This document shows positions 1-11,679 of a DNA stretch of 64,000 nucleotides, in pieces; the stretch's first letter is position 1, and each line of letters starts with the position of its first letter. The notes beneath the pieces are model-generated. The model had not been told where the DNA came from, searched no databases, and was given only the letters and a program-made list of their open reading frames with translations. Source of the DNA: Neopestalotiopsis rosae (taxonomy: Eukaryota > Ascomycota > Sordariomycetes > Amphisphaeriales > Sporocadaceae); assembly GCA_023078685.1 (NCBI GenBank), contig JALGAS010000006.1, positions 4,092,001 to 4,156,000 of the forward strand. The letters run 5' to 3'. A program made the translations under genes and the position numbers.

Positions 1-59
1 TGTCCTCTAAACTAAATCGCCCCAGGTCTCCCTCTTCATCCGGTACAGCGTCACATTGC

Positions 60-760
60 AGCGCCAGTGAATGACACTCAGGTTACTTGCTTTGTGGTAT
101 CGCTTAGAACATTACAGGAGTTAGTTGCAAACCTTCAAGGGTACGGGCTCCCGAGCGCGGACTGCGGGGAACAAGTACGACCCGCTATCATACATACGAG
201 CATACCTAGACTGTACAATTTGCATCGAACGACGAGAGGGGTTGGACGTTGCATCGCAGCGAGTAAAGTACTCAGGTTCACTCTTGCGATGCTGTTCCTG
301 ATTAGTATGCATTTGATCCGCACGACAAAGATCTACAATAGGTTAGCTGAGAGACGGGTATAGACAAGCAGCACCAGAACAATGTCGACGCCCGCCTGCA
401 GGACCAGCCAGTCGCTGTAACGCTCCAAATGAGGCGGGGTAGATTGAAGGTTCAGCGAGACCTTGAACCTGTCCGGGGGGCATGTGCCGAAAATCACGTT
501 GCAGTATGCTAGAGACGTACACGAAATTGATGTCATTGTTTCCAGCGCTATCTGGGTATTGAGGACTGAAGAACACGACAATAGTGGTATGTTTTTCCTG
601 CCATCGCGTTGTTATATTCATGTTTCGAATCTCCACTATTGAGCACGACTCATTGTGACTATAGCCAATCATCACGAAGCACGAGTATAGATGCGACTCG
701 TCGGCTCCAATAGCGGCGCATTGCACAACGGTCGCAACCAGGACTTTCTGCTTGAAATAA
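60..760 (-). other. possible remnant of a multi-exon membrane-protein gene
   Basis: The minus strand has overlapping open stretches in different frames (about 726-343, 581-333 and 323-135) with protein-like composition. One includes a hydrophobic run, VDIVLVLLVYTRLSANLL, and another has hydrophobic patches around CILIRNSIA and GMLVCMIAG. Just upstream on the minus strand, near 735-775, is an intron-end-like pattern (CTAAT, then TTTCAAGCAG). I could not join the pieces into one model, and any 5' end would run into the fucosidase gene. It may be a decayed or truncated gene, or chance. Confidence 0.22.
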
Positions 761-866
761 GTTTATATCACGTATATTAGTCGTCCGTCGCTTGTCTAGT
801 CGCGACTGCGGTCGCTTGGCGCTACAGACACATCTCTCAATTCTTCTTGGTGATCTGTTAGTCGAC

Positions 867-3510
867 ATGGGATACTCCAAATGGATCCATTGCCTTGCTT
901 TGCTGGTTCCGACTGTCTCGGCACAAGTGTATAATCCTCTGTATACTTCGGCCCAACTGTCAACAGTCAACTCTCTACCAATAGACATCAGCGATTTGAC
1001 AGACAATAAAGCTTTTGGGACATCACCAGGAGATGCCGATTTTGACGGCAAACAAAGTGACTATTTACATCCCCACCATGCCAAGCAACGATCTAGCTGA
1101 CGTACATTTGATAGGCTCTTACCCAGCGCAGTATCGCCCTGGAGCCAACCTGACTTTTGGCGGAGTATTCTACGAGTTCCAGGAGAACCAGACATATGAC
1201 AACTTTGTGTCCCAAGGTCAAGATCTGCCCTTTCCAGCTGGACAATACTCCAGCATAAACTTTTTCGCTTCAGCAGAATCCAGTCCGACCGAAGGGCAGA
1301 TTACAATCAGCTACAAAAATAAATCCGAAGTCCTAGCAGATGTCTCCGTGCCTCCGTGGTGGCAGTGGGTTTTCCCACCCGGAGGCGACATTGTGCTGCC
1401 CTTTTACTTTACAAACGAGTCTGCCAACTACAATAAATCACACATTTACCAACGCACGATATGGCTGGACTCGAGCAAGGAATTGGTGGGACTGCGCATG
1501 CCAGAGTCGGATGCAGGCAATAGATTGCACGTATTCGCGGCCACATTGACGCCAGTCACGAGTAGCGCCAATGGCACGGGAACACAGCTGGAGGTTGTGT
1601 ACGCGCGCTCCACCAAAAAGTATGCCGAGGTCGCGACCACACAAATCTACGAAGTCACCATCAGCAATGTCGACGATCAGGCGTGGATAACGGCCAACGA
1701 TAGCGTGCAGGTGACCATTGAGTCCGAGGGCGTCGTCACCACCAAGGCGGGCATCATCAATCGTCTTCGCCCAGGCGACAGGGTAATTGTCCAGGTCGAG
1801 GTCGAGAACAAGCCAGGTGTCGAAGCCGGCACAGTCGGCGTCGCAACCGCGCGCCTTACTTCGGGGGCCGTCAATGTGACGCATGATTTTGAAGCCACAT
1901 TTGGTATTGCGCCGTACGAGTCGACTTACGAGTCCATCTTTTCGCACGAAAGTCCGGATTGGTTCAACAATGCCAAGTTTGGAATCTTTATTCACTGGGG
2001 GCTGTATTCAATTCCTGCTTGGGTAAGCCGAACTGAGATCCTCGCCAGAGCATCTGAATAAAAGTGTTGACATGATTGTGTAGGGCAATACTGGCTCAAA
2101 TGAGACTTATGCAGAATGGTGAGCACCTTGTCCGAGTTGATATGCAATCATGCTCAATGGATTAGGTACTGGTGGAATCTGAATGGAGGACCAGATACTT
2201 CGGATCGAACTTACGAATATCACCTTGAAAACTACGGACCTGACTTTGTCTATGACGACTTCATCGCCAACTTCAGCACAACGGGTTTTGACGCCAAAGA
2301 TTGGGTTGACCTCTTTGCCGATGCCGGCGCGACATACTTTGTCCACGTATCAAAGCATCACGATGGCTACGCACTATTCGACCTGCCCGCCAACGTGAGC
2401 AACCGCACGTCCGTAGCCTTGTTCCCTCATCGCGACTTTATCCAGGAGACCTTTGCCGCCGCCGAGACATATCAGCCCCAGCTCCACCGGGCAGTATACT
2501 ACAGCCTGCCCGAGTTCTTCCATCCCGACTACGAGCCATACGGCTTTGGGCGATGGCCAGGCGGCAACGCCACCAATCCATTCACCAATGAGACGCTCCC
2601 ATACACGGGCTACGTACCAGTTGATGATTACGTCCGGGACCTCATCCTACCGGAGATGCAGACGCTCGCTTCTCTTGGCACCGAGATCATGTGGTGCGAC
2701 ATTGGCGGTCCCAACCTCACGACCGAGTTCGCTGCGGAATGGTATAACGATGCCATTGCGCAGAACCGGCAAGTGGTGATGAACAACCGCTGTGGTGTTC
2801 CCGGCGACTTTGATACCCCCGAATATGCCACTATATCGGTGACGCAGCAGAGAAAATGGGAGAGTAGTGCTGGGAGTAAGTATACCTTTGTGCTCAATGT
2901 GACCAATGCTAATTTATACTGCACAGTGGACCCGTTCAGCTACGGATACAATCGTGCCACGCCACCTGAAGGCTACATGAACGCGAGCACCATCATCACA
3001 AATCTCGTAGACATTGTCAGCAAGAACGGCAACTATCTTCTTGACATTGGTCCCGTCGGAAACGGCAGTATTCTCGACATTGAAGCGCAGCATCTCCGCC
3101 AAGCCGGCGCCTGGATCAAGGACCATGGTGAAGCCATCTTCAACACTACGAGCTGGTTCATTACACCGCAAGAGGGCGATGACGTGCGGTTCACTACTAC
3201 TACCGATGCTTTCTATATCCTGGTCATGAACCAATTGAACAGCACACTGACGCTGACGAGTCCCATTCCGTGGATTGAAAGAGATGTAGTGACTGTGGTC
3301 GGTGGTGACTTGAGCGGGACAACAGTTCCTGTTCAGTCGGTAAATGTGCAAGGCCAGCCGGCATTGCAATTGACCATTGACAAAGATATCCAAACTGCGG
3401 ATCAGTGGGCATGGGTTTTCAAGGTATCCTATCTTCCAAGTGCTGTTCAAGCAGAGCAAGCTCATGTGGTAGACCGAGCGACCCAAGAGGCCATTGTGGC
3501 ATCGTGGTAG
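867..3510 (+). CDS. secreted GH29 alpha-L-fucosidase
   Basis: Predicted to release terminal alpha-L-fucose from glycans outside the cell. Five exons: 867-1056, 1115-2022, 2084-2118, 2166-2875, 2927-3510, all with GT-AG introns that join in phase, giving 808 residues. The ATG at 867 starts a signal peptide (MGYSKWIHCLALLVPTVSA). Residues about 25-340 form an N-terminal region with the FGTSPGDADFDG motif. The GH29 barrel follows, with FGIFIHWGLYSIPAW at 352-366, HDGYALF, and MWCDIGG, whose Asp near 556 is the expected nucleophile of this retaining family. RKWESSAGMDPFSYGYNRAT and LVDIVSKNGNYLLDIGP are family landmarks. Many N-x-S/T sequons fit secretion. It is longer than bacterial GH29 enzymes because of the N-terminal extension. 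The GH20 gene downstream lies in the same orientation. Family assignment is firm; substrate linkage is not known. Confidence 0.92.
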
Positions 3511-4226
3511 ATACTTCGTAACACTGAGGGTATAGGACTAGTATGATGTAGATAGTGCCAGCATAGTCATGCAAACGTTGCAAAACCGAAGCAGCAAGAA
3601 ACGTTTCTGAAAGAATGGACATTTCGTTGCAATCGCTATCAGTCAGGTAGTACGTCCCTTGCATTGAGCAGAAACCAAAGCGTACCTATGTTCCCTGTGC
3701 CTGGAGCTAACGATATTCCTTGATGACTCCGTCGCCAGGCAATTCCGAAAAATCCGAAGCATATCATGCTGGACAGATCAATCTGCAGCAATTTCTTGAT
3801 ACCGGCCTTGGAAGATAAGTGAGGTCGCACGGAAAACGGGGTCGCCTTGATAACTACAAGAACTATAACCAAAAAAGTGCCAAGTGTATTTCCCCCGCCC
3901 GAGAGCCATAGCCGAGCGCGACCCCCTACCAACGTCATTGGACAGCGCGGCATTGCAGCGATCGGCAGGGATCGCCCGCTGAGTAACGTTACCCAAAATG
4001 TCACTGTAGTATGCGCACTTTCGTAGACGAAGGTGGAGAAATCCCAATCCATGATCATGAACCCCAAGATCAGAAATGCTACAGAATATATCTATTGAGA
4101 TTGCGTCATGCGAGTTGACCAATTCCTCCCTCATGGTACGTGGAGTGGCACAGTAATTGAGAGTCGCCAGCAAAGTATACTCGAATGATTACATGAGTCG
4201 CTGTCTGACTACTCCAAGTTATCGAG
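3511..4226. other. intergenic, no supported gene
   Basis: Spacer between the fucosidase stop and the hexosaminidase start. Minus-strand open frames of 131-142 codons exist here but overlap each other and have no domain or splice support, so I do not call a gene. It should hold the fucosidase terminator and the GH20 promoter; I see no clear TATA box. Confidence 0.5.
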
Positions 4227-6627
4227 ATGAAGAGTGCACAGGCACTGATTGGCGGAGTCATTGGTGAAATTCAACTTGCAATCGTATACCCCATGAATCT
4301 CTGCTAATTGGCACCTCTAGGCGTGACTGAGGCCGCGACGTTCTTGCCCGGTATCCCTACTGTCCCATTTCAAAGCGTCGCAAATGGAACATTTAATTTT
4401 GGCAATGTCAAGACGATCGTCGTTGATGCGCAGTATGCATCAGCTGTAGATGAGGATGGCCAGACATTGATACCGCCCACACTCTTTGAATTCGCCACCG
4501 TCTTTGCCGAGGATTTGGGGACAGTCATCAATGCGCCCGTCGACGTGGTCAATGGAAGCGGCTGTTCCGATGGCGGCGTGTATGTCACCATTGCCGACAC
4601 GGCCAGCTATGTGGACACGGCCGGGCGCGAGTCCTCTGAAGGCTACAGTCTAGATGTCAATTCGTCTTGTGTGACCATCACGGGCGCTTCACCGCTCGGT
4701 GCTTGGTGGGCGACTCGTACCGTGCTCCAACAATTGGCACTCTCGGACGCGGATACTCCAAGTCTCCCAATTGGCTCGAGTGTTGACGTCCCCGGATGGC
4801 CGACACGGGGTGTGATGCTCGATGCAGGTCGCCACTATTATCCACCCGACTTCATCACCGATCTCTGCAGCTACATGTCCTTTTTCAAGCAAAACATACT
4901 GCATCTTCACCTCAGCGACAACCTGTACAATAATCCCAATTATACACTTCAGCAATCCCTTGATCTGTACGCCCGGTTCCGGCTTTGGAGCGACAACTCG
5001 GCCCTGGCAGGACTCAATCTCTACGCCAATGAATCCTACGATGAGGTAGCGTTTGACACAATGCAGTCAAAATGTGCGGCACGAGGTGTCACCATTATAC
5101 CCGAAATCGAAGCTCCAGGCCACGCACTCGTGATTACGCAGTGGAAGCCCGAGCTCGGCTTGGAAGGCTACATTGATCTCCTCAATATTTCGCACCCGGA
5201 TGCCATTCCCACCATGAAAACAATCTGGTCAACCTTCTTGCCGTGGTTCCAGAGCAAGGTTGTCTCGATTGGCGCGGATGAGTATACTGCTTCCGAGGCG
5301 GACTACAATGATTTTGTCAATACCATGGCATCTTTTATTGAGTCGAGTAGCGGCAAGTCGACCCGAATCTGGGGGACATTCCCACCAATTTGGTAAGTGC
5401 TCGTACGACCTCAACTCGTGTCCTAATATGTACTGACTTGAACTAGTGAGTCAATTGCCCGGCGCCATTTGCAACGCACCATAGATACACTGCTTGAGAC
5501 ATGACCATGTGCTAACATAGACTAGATAACTCAACTTGGACAAATGTGTACAACAATGTGGTACGTCACACCATCGGATCTTACATACAAGGTATTGGTC
5601 TAACATTGTGCAGTCTGTCCAACACTGGGAGTACTTCGAAGACAACCCATACTATGACTACATCAAGAACAACTATTCGGTCGTCAACTCCAACGATGAC
5701 TTTTACATTGTAAACAAGTGGGCACCGCCGGGAGGCTATCTCAACAGCATCAACTTGACCAAGACCTTCCACGGCTCGCCAGATCTGAGCTACTGGCGAC
5801 CAAACGTCTTTGACCAACACAACGACACGAACAATCCCGTCGCATCTGACCCTTACGTCCTGGGCGCTATTGCTCCGATTTGGAATGACTACGGAGCGAA
5901 CGCTTCAGTGTACTCGGAAGCATACTATGCTTGGCGAGAAGGAATTCCGGCCCTTGCCGACAAGCAGTGGGCTGGCAACCTGAGTGAGGAAGCCTTCCCA
6001 GGAGTTTTCGCATCGCTGCACCCAACAATTCCTGGCCAGAATCTCGAGCGCACAATCCCATCGATTTCCGATGTTATTGTCAACTACACGCTAGCGCAGT
6101 CAACCAATGCGACGGCGAACGTCGTCCAAGACATCTCGGGCAATTCATATGACGCCGAAAGCAATTGCGACTGGACCGAAGACTCTGGCTCGCCCGCCCT
6201 GTCAATCTCAGATGGATGCAGCATCATCACCCCACTAGACTCCAAGGGCCGCAACTACACCCTTTCCCTCTCGCTACTAGTCGACTCACTGACCGACGCG
6301 ACCAACGCTACACTCTTGTACGGTCGCGACTCGGCACTCATGCTCACGCCCAACATTACCCTGTTCGCGGGCGGCAACTACTTCCGCCTCAACACCACGG
6401 TGCCCGAGGGCGCGTGGTTCGACCTCAAGCTGATTGGGCGCGGCAACCGCACCTACGCAGCTCTTGATGACGGCGAGGAGGAAGAGTTCTTGGCCATTAT
6501 GGGTATCAATGGCATCTATCACCACTGGGCAGAGATTTCCATTGAGGCGCCGCTCAAGACATTGGGAGGGCTAGGCAGTGGATGGACTGGTCTGTTTGGA
6601 GGATTGAGCTTGACCTCTACAGCATAG
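4227..6627 (+). CDS. secreted GH20 beta-N-acetylhexosaminidase, with one unresolved splice junction
   Basis: Exo-enzyme that removes terminal beta-linked GlcNAc/GalNAc from chitooligomers or glycans. Exons: 4227-4263, 4321-5392, about 5526-5560, 5614-6627. The first exon gives a signal peptide (MKSAQALIGGVIG, then VTEAA). The GH20 landmarks are GVMLDAGRHYYPPDF, HLHLSDN, IIPEIEAPGHALV and the catalytic pair IGADEY (Asp332-Glu333), then RIWGTFPP, VQHWEYFEDNPYYDYI and NDYGANAS. The last 180 residues or so form a lectin/LamG-like C-terminal module, as in related fungal enzymes. Problem: the exon lengths sum to 2,158 nt, which is one base off a multiple of three. The misfit lies between RIWGTFPPI (donor at 5393) and NSTWTNVYNNV (acceptor near 5525). 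Either the splice is unusual, a base is wrong, or the allele is frameshifted. Confidence 0.88.
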
Positions 6628-8148
6628 ATGAATATGAAACTACATATGTACCTAATGTAGCTTGGCGATTGCATTTCATAGACAGTTGGATAATGTGTCA
6701 CGTTTCTCTGTCAACAGTACGTTCACGAATGTCATGATACTTGTTGCAAACTGATATGTTGACGACATGACTCACTTGTTGGCTGTATTGTTTCTGCGCT
6801 TCTGATATCAGTCACATGTAAGCATAGGCAAACGCATCTTGGTAAACACAAATCAACAGTGTCATCATCTGATCTACGCGCAAACCCAAGCACGTATTTG
6901 TTAGATGGAATCAAATGATTCATCTGTGCGACTCACAATCGCTGGTTCCCTCAGATGTGTGACTAATACAGAAAGGATAAGAAGCAGAACTTTTTCCACT
7001 TTCACCGATCTCTGTTCCTGTCAACGAGCTATCTGAGACTATAATCAATCAATTTCCATTTCCCCTTTTCTCTTCAGACATCCTTTTCGTTTTCTTGCTG
7101 AGAGATCCCCTTTTGGCGCTGTGCAATACCCTGCCAACATAGGACACGAAGCAAAATTCACAGCTGCGATCCCAGGTCAAATCCACTTTGGCAATCTTCA
7201 GGAATCGTGGATAGGTGTGCGATTCAAAGTAAAAGATGATGATTAAGCCATAATTTCTCGATCACAAGGGGAAATGGTGGTCGTGGTGCTGTCAATGTTT
7301 CTAATAGTCGACCAACCGACGTGTGGTCGCTCGTTTTAGTATCCGCTGTCATGATCCGAAGCCTGCAAGGGCAGCCTTACAAGTGAACGAGCTCAATTAA
7401 TAGTGTTGAAACCCGTGCAACGCACACCTTTTTGCATTTCACTACCCGGGATTGGATTCGCGACAAACGGCCTCAGTCTCCCCCATATGTGCGATCACAT
7501 GCTGGCTATATTATCCGCAGCATATGATGATGCCAGTTTCCCTTTGAACACCAATTGCGCCGAAGTCCGAGCTGTATTGCATTTTCCGAACCAAAACCTT
7601 TAGGTGTAGTGCTCGCTTCTAGATTGGCCATCTTCGACGGAAGGCTCTTAAAAGTGTCAAACGTAAGCTGGTCCGTCCCTCCATGCCATGTTCGCATCCC
7701 ATGCTTTCACAAGATGTTTATAAGTAACCCCCCCCCCCCCCCCCCCCTTCCCCTTCTGTTTTCCTCCAGATCCAAAAGAGACTTGCACAATAAAGCTGAC
7801 CAGCTGTCAGCTCAACACCAGACAGGCGTCCAAACTGAACAAATACACTAGTCTGTCGGGGATGGTTGGCTAAGAATGGCGCATTGACTCTTCTGGTATC
7901 GTGCTTGCCGTGTAATGATGTTGGATTGATCGTCAGTTATGCCTGCCTAAGAAGCCCGGCACCAGGGACAGCCTTGTTGTTTACACTAAATGCAGGCCAA
8001 CTTCCCAGATTATTATTCTGTCCTTCTCTCTTTTCCATCATCACATTGCCGCTCAAGCAAATTCCATTGTTACGACGTCCAAACAAGTCTTTGGGACATC
8101 ATATCATTAGCAAACCATATTCTGATACCTTCACGGAACAATCTCAAG
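6628..8148. other. intergenic, no supported gene
   Basis: About 1.5 kb between the hexosaminidase and the first member of the repeated family. Only short unsupported open frames are present. It contains a 20-base C homopolymer and presumably the promoter of the 8149 gene. That stretch does not resemble the promoter block shared by the 10030 and 11680 genes. Confidence 0.5.
7728..7747. repeat. poly-C homopolymer, 20 bases
   Basis: Uninterrupted run of 20 C on the plus strand, read directly. Long G/C homopolymers are slippage-prone, so the exact length may vary between cells or be an assembly estimate. Confidence 0.95.
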
Positions 8149-8757
8149 ATGTCTCCACATGTCTTCCGATACGCCTACGCAGATCGTAAGGACAGCTACT
8201 GCTACGCAGTCGTTGACGACAAGACGTGGAGTGAGTCCATGCCAGCCACTACTCACCGCAATCGCGTTTGTCAGTCCATTTGCTAAAGCTAGTAAATGAC
8301 AGACCTCAGAATGCTACACTCCATTAATGGAGGAGTCGAAATCCCCAGCCGCCACACGTTGAGAATCGCTATCCCTTCTCAGCTTGGCCAACTCCTCAAG
8401 AATGTTGCTGTCGACGCAACTGCCCACATGAACGCTACCGCTACCGGCAACGAAATCGACGAGTGTGTTTCAACTGCTGTCAACCGCTTCCTGGCTGACT
8501 GGGACGGCATGTCTGGTTTGGTCGATATCACTCCCGAGGAGGAGGCCGAACTTCGCAAGGCGCACGAAGTCGTTGAGGACTACCCTGTGGCGTCACTCTT
8601 CCGTGATAAGCTATTTGCAATGCCCGAGGTATTCCGTGAGTGGGAGCCGAGGAATACTATTGTCAGGCGCGACATTGTCAAACGCACCACGACAATCTCG
8701 TTCAGGGACGCCGCAGGCATATATTTGATGGGTGTCTATTTCGCCGATCATGACTAG
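8149..8757 (+). CDS. unrecognised tandem-family protein, subfamily A, copy 1
   Basis: I do not recognise this family. Exons 8149-8230 and 8303-8757, with a GT-AG intron of 72 nt in phase 1, give 178 residues. Exon 1 ends in YAVVDDKTW. Exon 2 carries RIAIPSQLGQLLKNVAVDAT, a conserved LADW-x-G (NRFLADWDG), an acidic TPEEEAELR, VFREWEPRNTIVRR and ISFRDAAGIYLMGVYF. There is no signal peptide and no membrane segment, so it is probably intracellular. The 10030 gene has the same exon lengths (82 + 455 nt) and the same motifs in order, which marks a tandem duplication. A broken third subfamily member lies at 9085. The ATG at 8149 was chosen because it gives the same exon-1 length as the 10030 copy. 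Function unknown. Confidence 0.75.
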
Positions 8758-8959
8758 TCGGGTTACTGGGATACAGAAAAGTCTTACGCTGCCTAGATTA
8801 AGAAGGTGGGGGCAAAAGGTGCGAGTCGGGTGTACAATTGTTATGAGGACGAAGCTGGATATAATTCTCTAGATGGACGTCATTATTCGCAGGACAGAGT
8901 GATCACACAAGGTTCGCGTGGCCGAGCGGTGTTCTCGTTACACCAATATAGACATGCTC

Positions 8960-9062
8960 TAGCAATTAAATTTGCCCCAACAATCTTTTGCATTTTGTTC
9001 ATCGTGATAGTGCACTGCTATGCGCTCTTGGAAAAGTTAGTTGGAATGGGGCATCTATTGCG
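8960..9062. repeat. duplicated 3' flank, copy 1
   Basis: The sequence around TTGCCCCAA...GTGATAGTGC downstream of copy 1 recurs, diverged, at about 10808-10915 downstream of the 10030 gene. The duplication unit therefore included 3' flanking DNA as well as the gene. Confidence 0.55.
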
Positions 9063-9084
9063 GCTTTGGTGGCACCACCGTCAA

Positions 9085-9407
9085 CAAGAATCCCCACAAC
9101 GCCGATATTGATCAGTGCATCAAAACCGCTGTTAAGAGATTCCTGGCCGACTGAGAGGAAGAGGTTGCCCTGGTCGATAATACCTCTAAAGTGGAAGATG
9201 AGCTGCGCGAGGATTACAATGCTGCCAAGAACTACCCCATCAGCTCGATCTTCCGCAACAGCTTATTTGCCATCCCAGAGGTTTTCCGCGAGCAGGCCCC
9301 TTAAGAACATCGTCGTCCAGCGTAACATCTCTGGACGTTTTGCAGCTATTAAATTTAGCAACTGTGGAGGCAAGAACTTGATTGGTGTTTAATTTGCCGA
9401 CGAGTAA
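9085..9407 (+). pseudogene. broken subfamily-A family member
   Basis: This reads as the second half of a subfamily-A gene: AVKRFLAD followed by a TGA, then VEDELREDYNAAKNYPI, SIFRNSLFAIPEVFRE, a frameshift, NIVVQRNISGRFAAIKF, NLIGV, TAA, FADE and TAA. The TGA sits where the intact copies have Trp (LADW), consistent with a TGG to TGA change. No matching exon 1 or intron is visible upstream. It is a decayed tandem copy of the 8149 gene. Confidence 0.8.
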
Positions 9408-9699
9408 CTAAGTTACTGCACAGTCCGCATCCATAAACAAAACATCATTAACCAGCAGTCAGAGTCGGGCGTACTATTCTTCCAAGAAGAGAGATGCCGG
9501 GCATCGATAGCGGCGAAAGCGTCATTTCACGAATTCAGAGTGGTCCATGGATTTTATACACCATAATTACGCGAATATGAATACATCACAAACGTATCCC
9601 CCCAATGTCTGGTGTAGTGCTAACATCGAAGGAAACCTGAAGCGCAAAAGTTAGGCCTCTCAGTGATTGGGTTCCGAATCGGATCATTGCATTCTGAAG

Positions 9700-9865
9700 C
9701 CTCCCAAGTCGTCTTAGTCAATCAAACCCTCCTTGTCAAGGTTTTTGTTTGCATCAGCGACCTTTCTCCGCCATTTGTGTTGGTTGCCGCGTCGTCTTCG
9801 CTGTCGCGTAACGAGACGTGACGGCACACGCGACGGCCATCAAAGTTCAACCCATCGTCCCATAT
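9700..9865 (+). promoter_or_regulatory. duplicated promoter block, copy 1 (before the 10030 gene)
   Basis: This stretch aligns with 11205-11385 upstream of the 11680 gene. The match includes an identical 20-mer, TGGTTGCCGCGTCGTCTTCG (9781-9800 and 11307-11326), and a second shared stretch ATCAAAGTTCAAYCCAT. Its position 165 nt or more before the ATG suggests an upstream promoter or regulatory segment that was copied along with the family. GC-rich TCGCG/CGCGAC words recur within it. Confidence 0.6.
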
Positions 9866-10029
9866 ATTATTCTCCCCCTCTTGCCTTTCCACTTTCTCAC
9901 CTTTCTCCTTTCTTACCTTTCCACCACCGCGCAAAGAAACCCCCTCGTCACATCCAGTGACCATCAACCCAAGCATTCTTCATACATCATCTTCATATAT
10001 CCTTTTCACACCTTAAGAATCAACTCAAG

Positions 10030-10636
10030 ATGCGTCCATCATTCATCAAATACTGTTACCACAGGCATCACGATCCTCTCCACTATGCCTTGATAGACAA
10101 TAACATCTGGAGTAAGTCTACTAATAACAACTCACTGCCGTTGTGTTTGACAGCCCATGTGCTAATATGAATTACTTTTAGACCCTCGTGAGCTCGACCG
10201 TATTCCTGGAGGCGTCGAGTTCCCAGGTCGCGGCGAGGACATGATGAAAGCTGCCTACCCATTCGATCTCGGCCGAATGATCAGGGACGTCGCTGTCGAC
10301 GCCACCGCAGGTCTGAACGCTCAAGATAACAACATCAATGAGCGTGTCAAGGCTGCCGTCGACCGATTGTTGGCTGATTGGAGCGGTGAACATATCGCAC
10401 TGATCGACATTATACCTAGAGAGGAGGATGAGCTTCGCTATGATTTCTGCTTTGGAGTTCACTATCCCTTCTTCGCCCTGTTCCGAGACTACCTGTTCGA
10501 AACGCTGAAGGTCTTCCGCAGCTGGGACCCCAAGGCCACTCTTGTCAAGCGCAATCTGTCCAAGCGCTTTACTTTCATCACATTCAGGGACTTTGAGGGC
10601 AAGTACCTCATTAGCGCTATGTTCTATGACGACTAG
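10030..10636 (+). CDS. unrecognised tandem-family protein, subfamily A, copy 3
   Basis: Exons 10030-10111 and 10182-10636; the 70-nt GT-AG intron lies in phase 1; 178 residues, the same layout as the 8149 gene. Exon 1 ends in YALIDNNIW. Exon 2 has DLGRMIRDVAVDATAGLN, AVDRLLADWSG, an acidic PREEDELR, LFRDYLFETLKVFRSWDP, and ITFRDFEGKYLISAMF. DVAVDATA and LADW-x-G are shared word for word or nearly so with copy 1, while other stretches have drifted. There is no secretion signal. The promoter resembles that of the 11680 gene rather than that of copy 1. The family is unknown to me, and I infer a soluble intracellular protein only from the lack of signal or membrane segments. Confidence 0.75.
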
Positions 10637-11204
10637 TAGCAAGGGTACGATGGAACGGTCCTGCAAGGGTACGAGTAAGGGAATATGAGTTTGGCTTAAA
10701 GTTTATTTCAAAGGATAAGGTTTACATCAGGAATCGCGACGTGAACTAGTTATAGGAGGTTCTTTTACTAGACTGATACTCATCATCGTACCACTATGAG
10801 CACGAAATCGCAATAAATATTGCCCCAAACGTCTTTTTTATCTTTTTCATTGTGATAGTGCGCTTCCACGTGGTCTTAAGAAGTTGTGGGAATGGAGATC
10901 TACTAAAGCTGTGATGATGGTACTAGGAGCCTTGATGTTCAGAGACAGGCCAAACACTGTTGGACGCACGGCACCAGTCACTCGTCTATCCCTCAATGCC
11001 TACAAGGCAATGCCGCTTGGTATTGGTGTTTTCTCCGAACAGTCATTCAAAGACTATCATATTTGATCTTTGACCTCACCCTGGGACGAGTTGATCCTCA
11101 TTTACACGTTGATCTTGCTACCACGGGAGGAATTTCGTCAAAATGGAATAACACGACACATGATTCGAAGTTCAACGGTCAGGCGTCTAATACACTATGA
11201 AGCC
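10637..11204. other. intergenic, duplicated 3' flank and decayed sequence
   Basis: It includes a diverged copy (about 10808-10915) of the 3' flank seen at 8960-9062. No intact gene; the remaining open frames are short and unsupported. Confidence 0.5.
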
Positions 11205-11385
11205 TCGCCACTCGTCTTCGTCAATTTGACTTTTGATTTGCTGTCAAAGTTTTTATTTGCCTCTACGCCTGCGTCTGCGTCTATGACCAGCCTCCTTCAC
11301 TTGTAGTGGTTGCCGCGTCGTCTTCGCCGTCGCGTGTCAAGACGCGACGAGATACGCGACGACTATCAAAGTTCAATCCATACCT
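11205..11385 (+). promoter_or_regulatory. duplicated promoter block, copy 2 (before the 11680 gene)
   Basis: Partner of 9700-9865: it shares the identical 20-mer at 11307-11326, a CTCGTCTTCGTCAAT-like stretch and ATCAAAGTTCAATCCAT (11363-11380). It lies about 300 nt before the ATG. The gene it serves belongs by protein sequence to the other subfamily, so promoter and coding region have been shuffled or converted. Confidence 0.6.
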
Positions 11386-11679
11386 TATTTATCTCCAAGC
11401 ACTAATGGAAGGTGAGGAAAACAATTCATACAGTTGCCAGACCAACAGCAGACAAGCTTCGGCTCCAGTCATGTTGCCACGTCGCCATAGTCGGGCCTCG
11501 GAGGGGGACTGCACTTTGTTGTCGAAGTACATGCTGAATGCATAGCGCAAATCTGCCATACTTCCTTTTTCCTCTTTTCCCCTTATCCTCATACTCTTCG
11601 TCCATCACGCACAGCAATCATCAAACATACTCGCTTCGTCTAAAAGACTTCTGGCAACGACCCAGAAATCACATACACA

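Noticed and set aside
3639..4173. Overlapping minus-strand frames of 131-142 codons between the two glycosidases
   Set aside because: No domain, no consistent splice model and no promoter; they overlap in two frames.
8909..8932. TGGCCGAGCGG, like the A box of a tRNA-Leu or tRNA-Ser gene
   Set aside because: No B box (GGTTCGAATCC-like) or acceptor-stem complement follows at the right distance.
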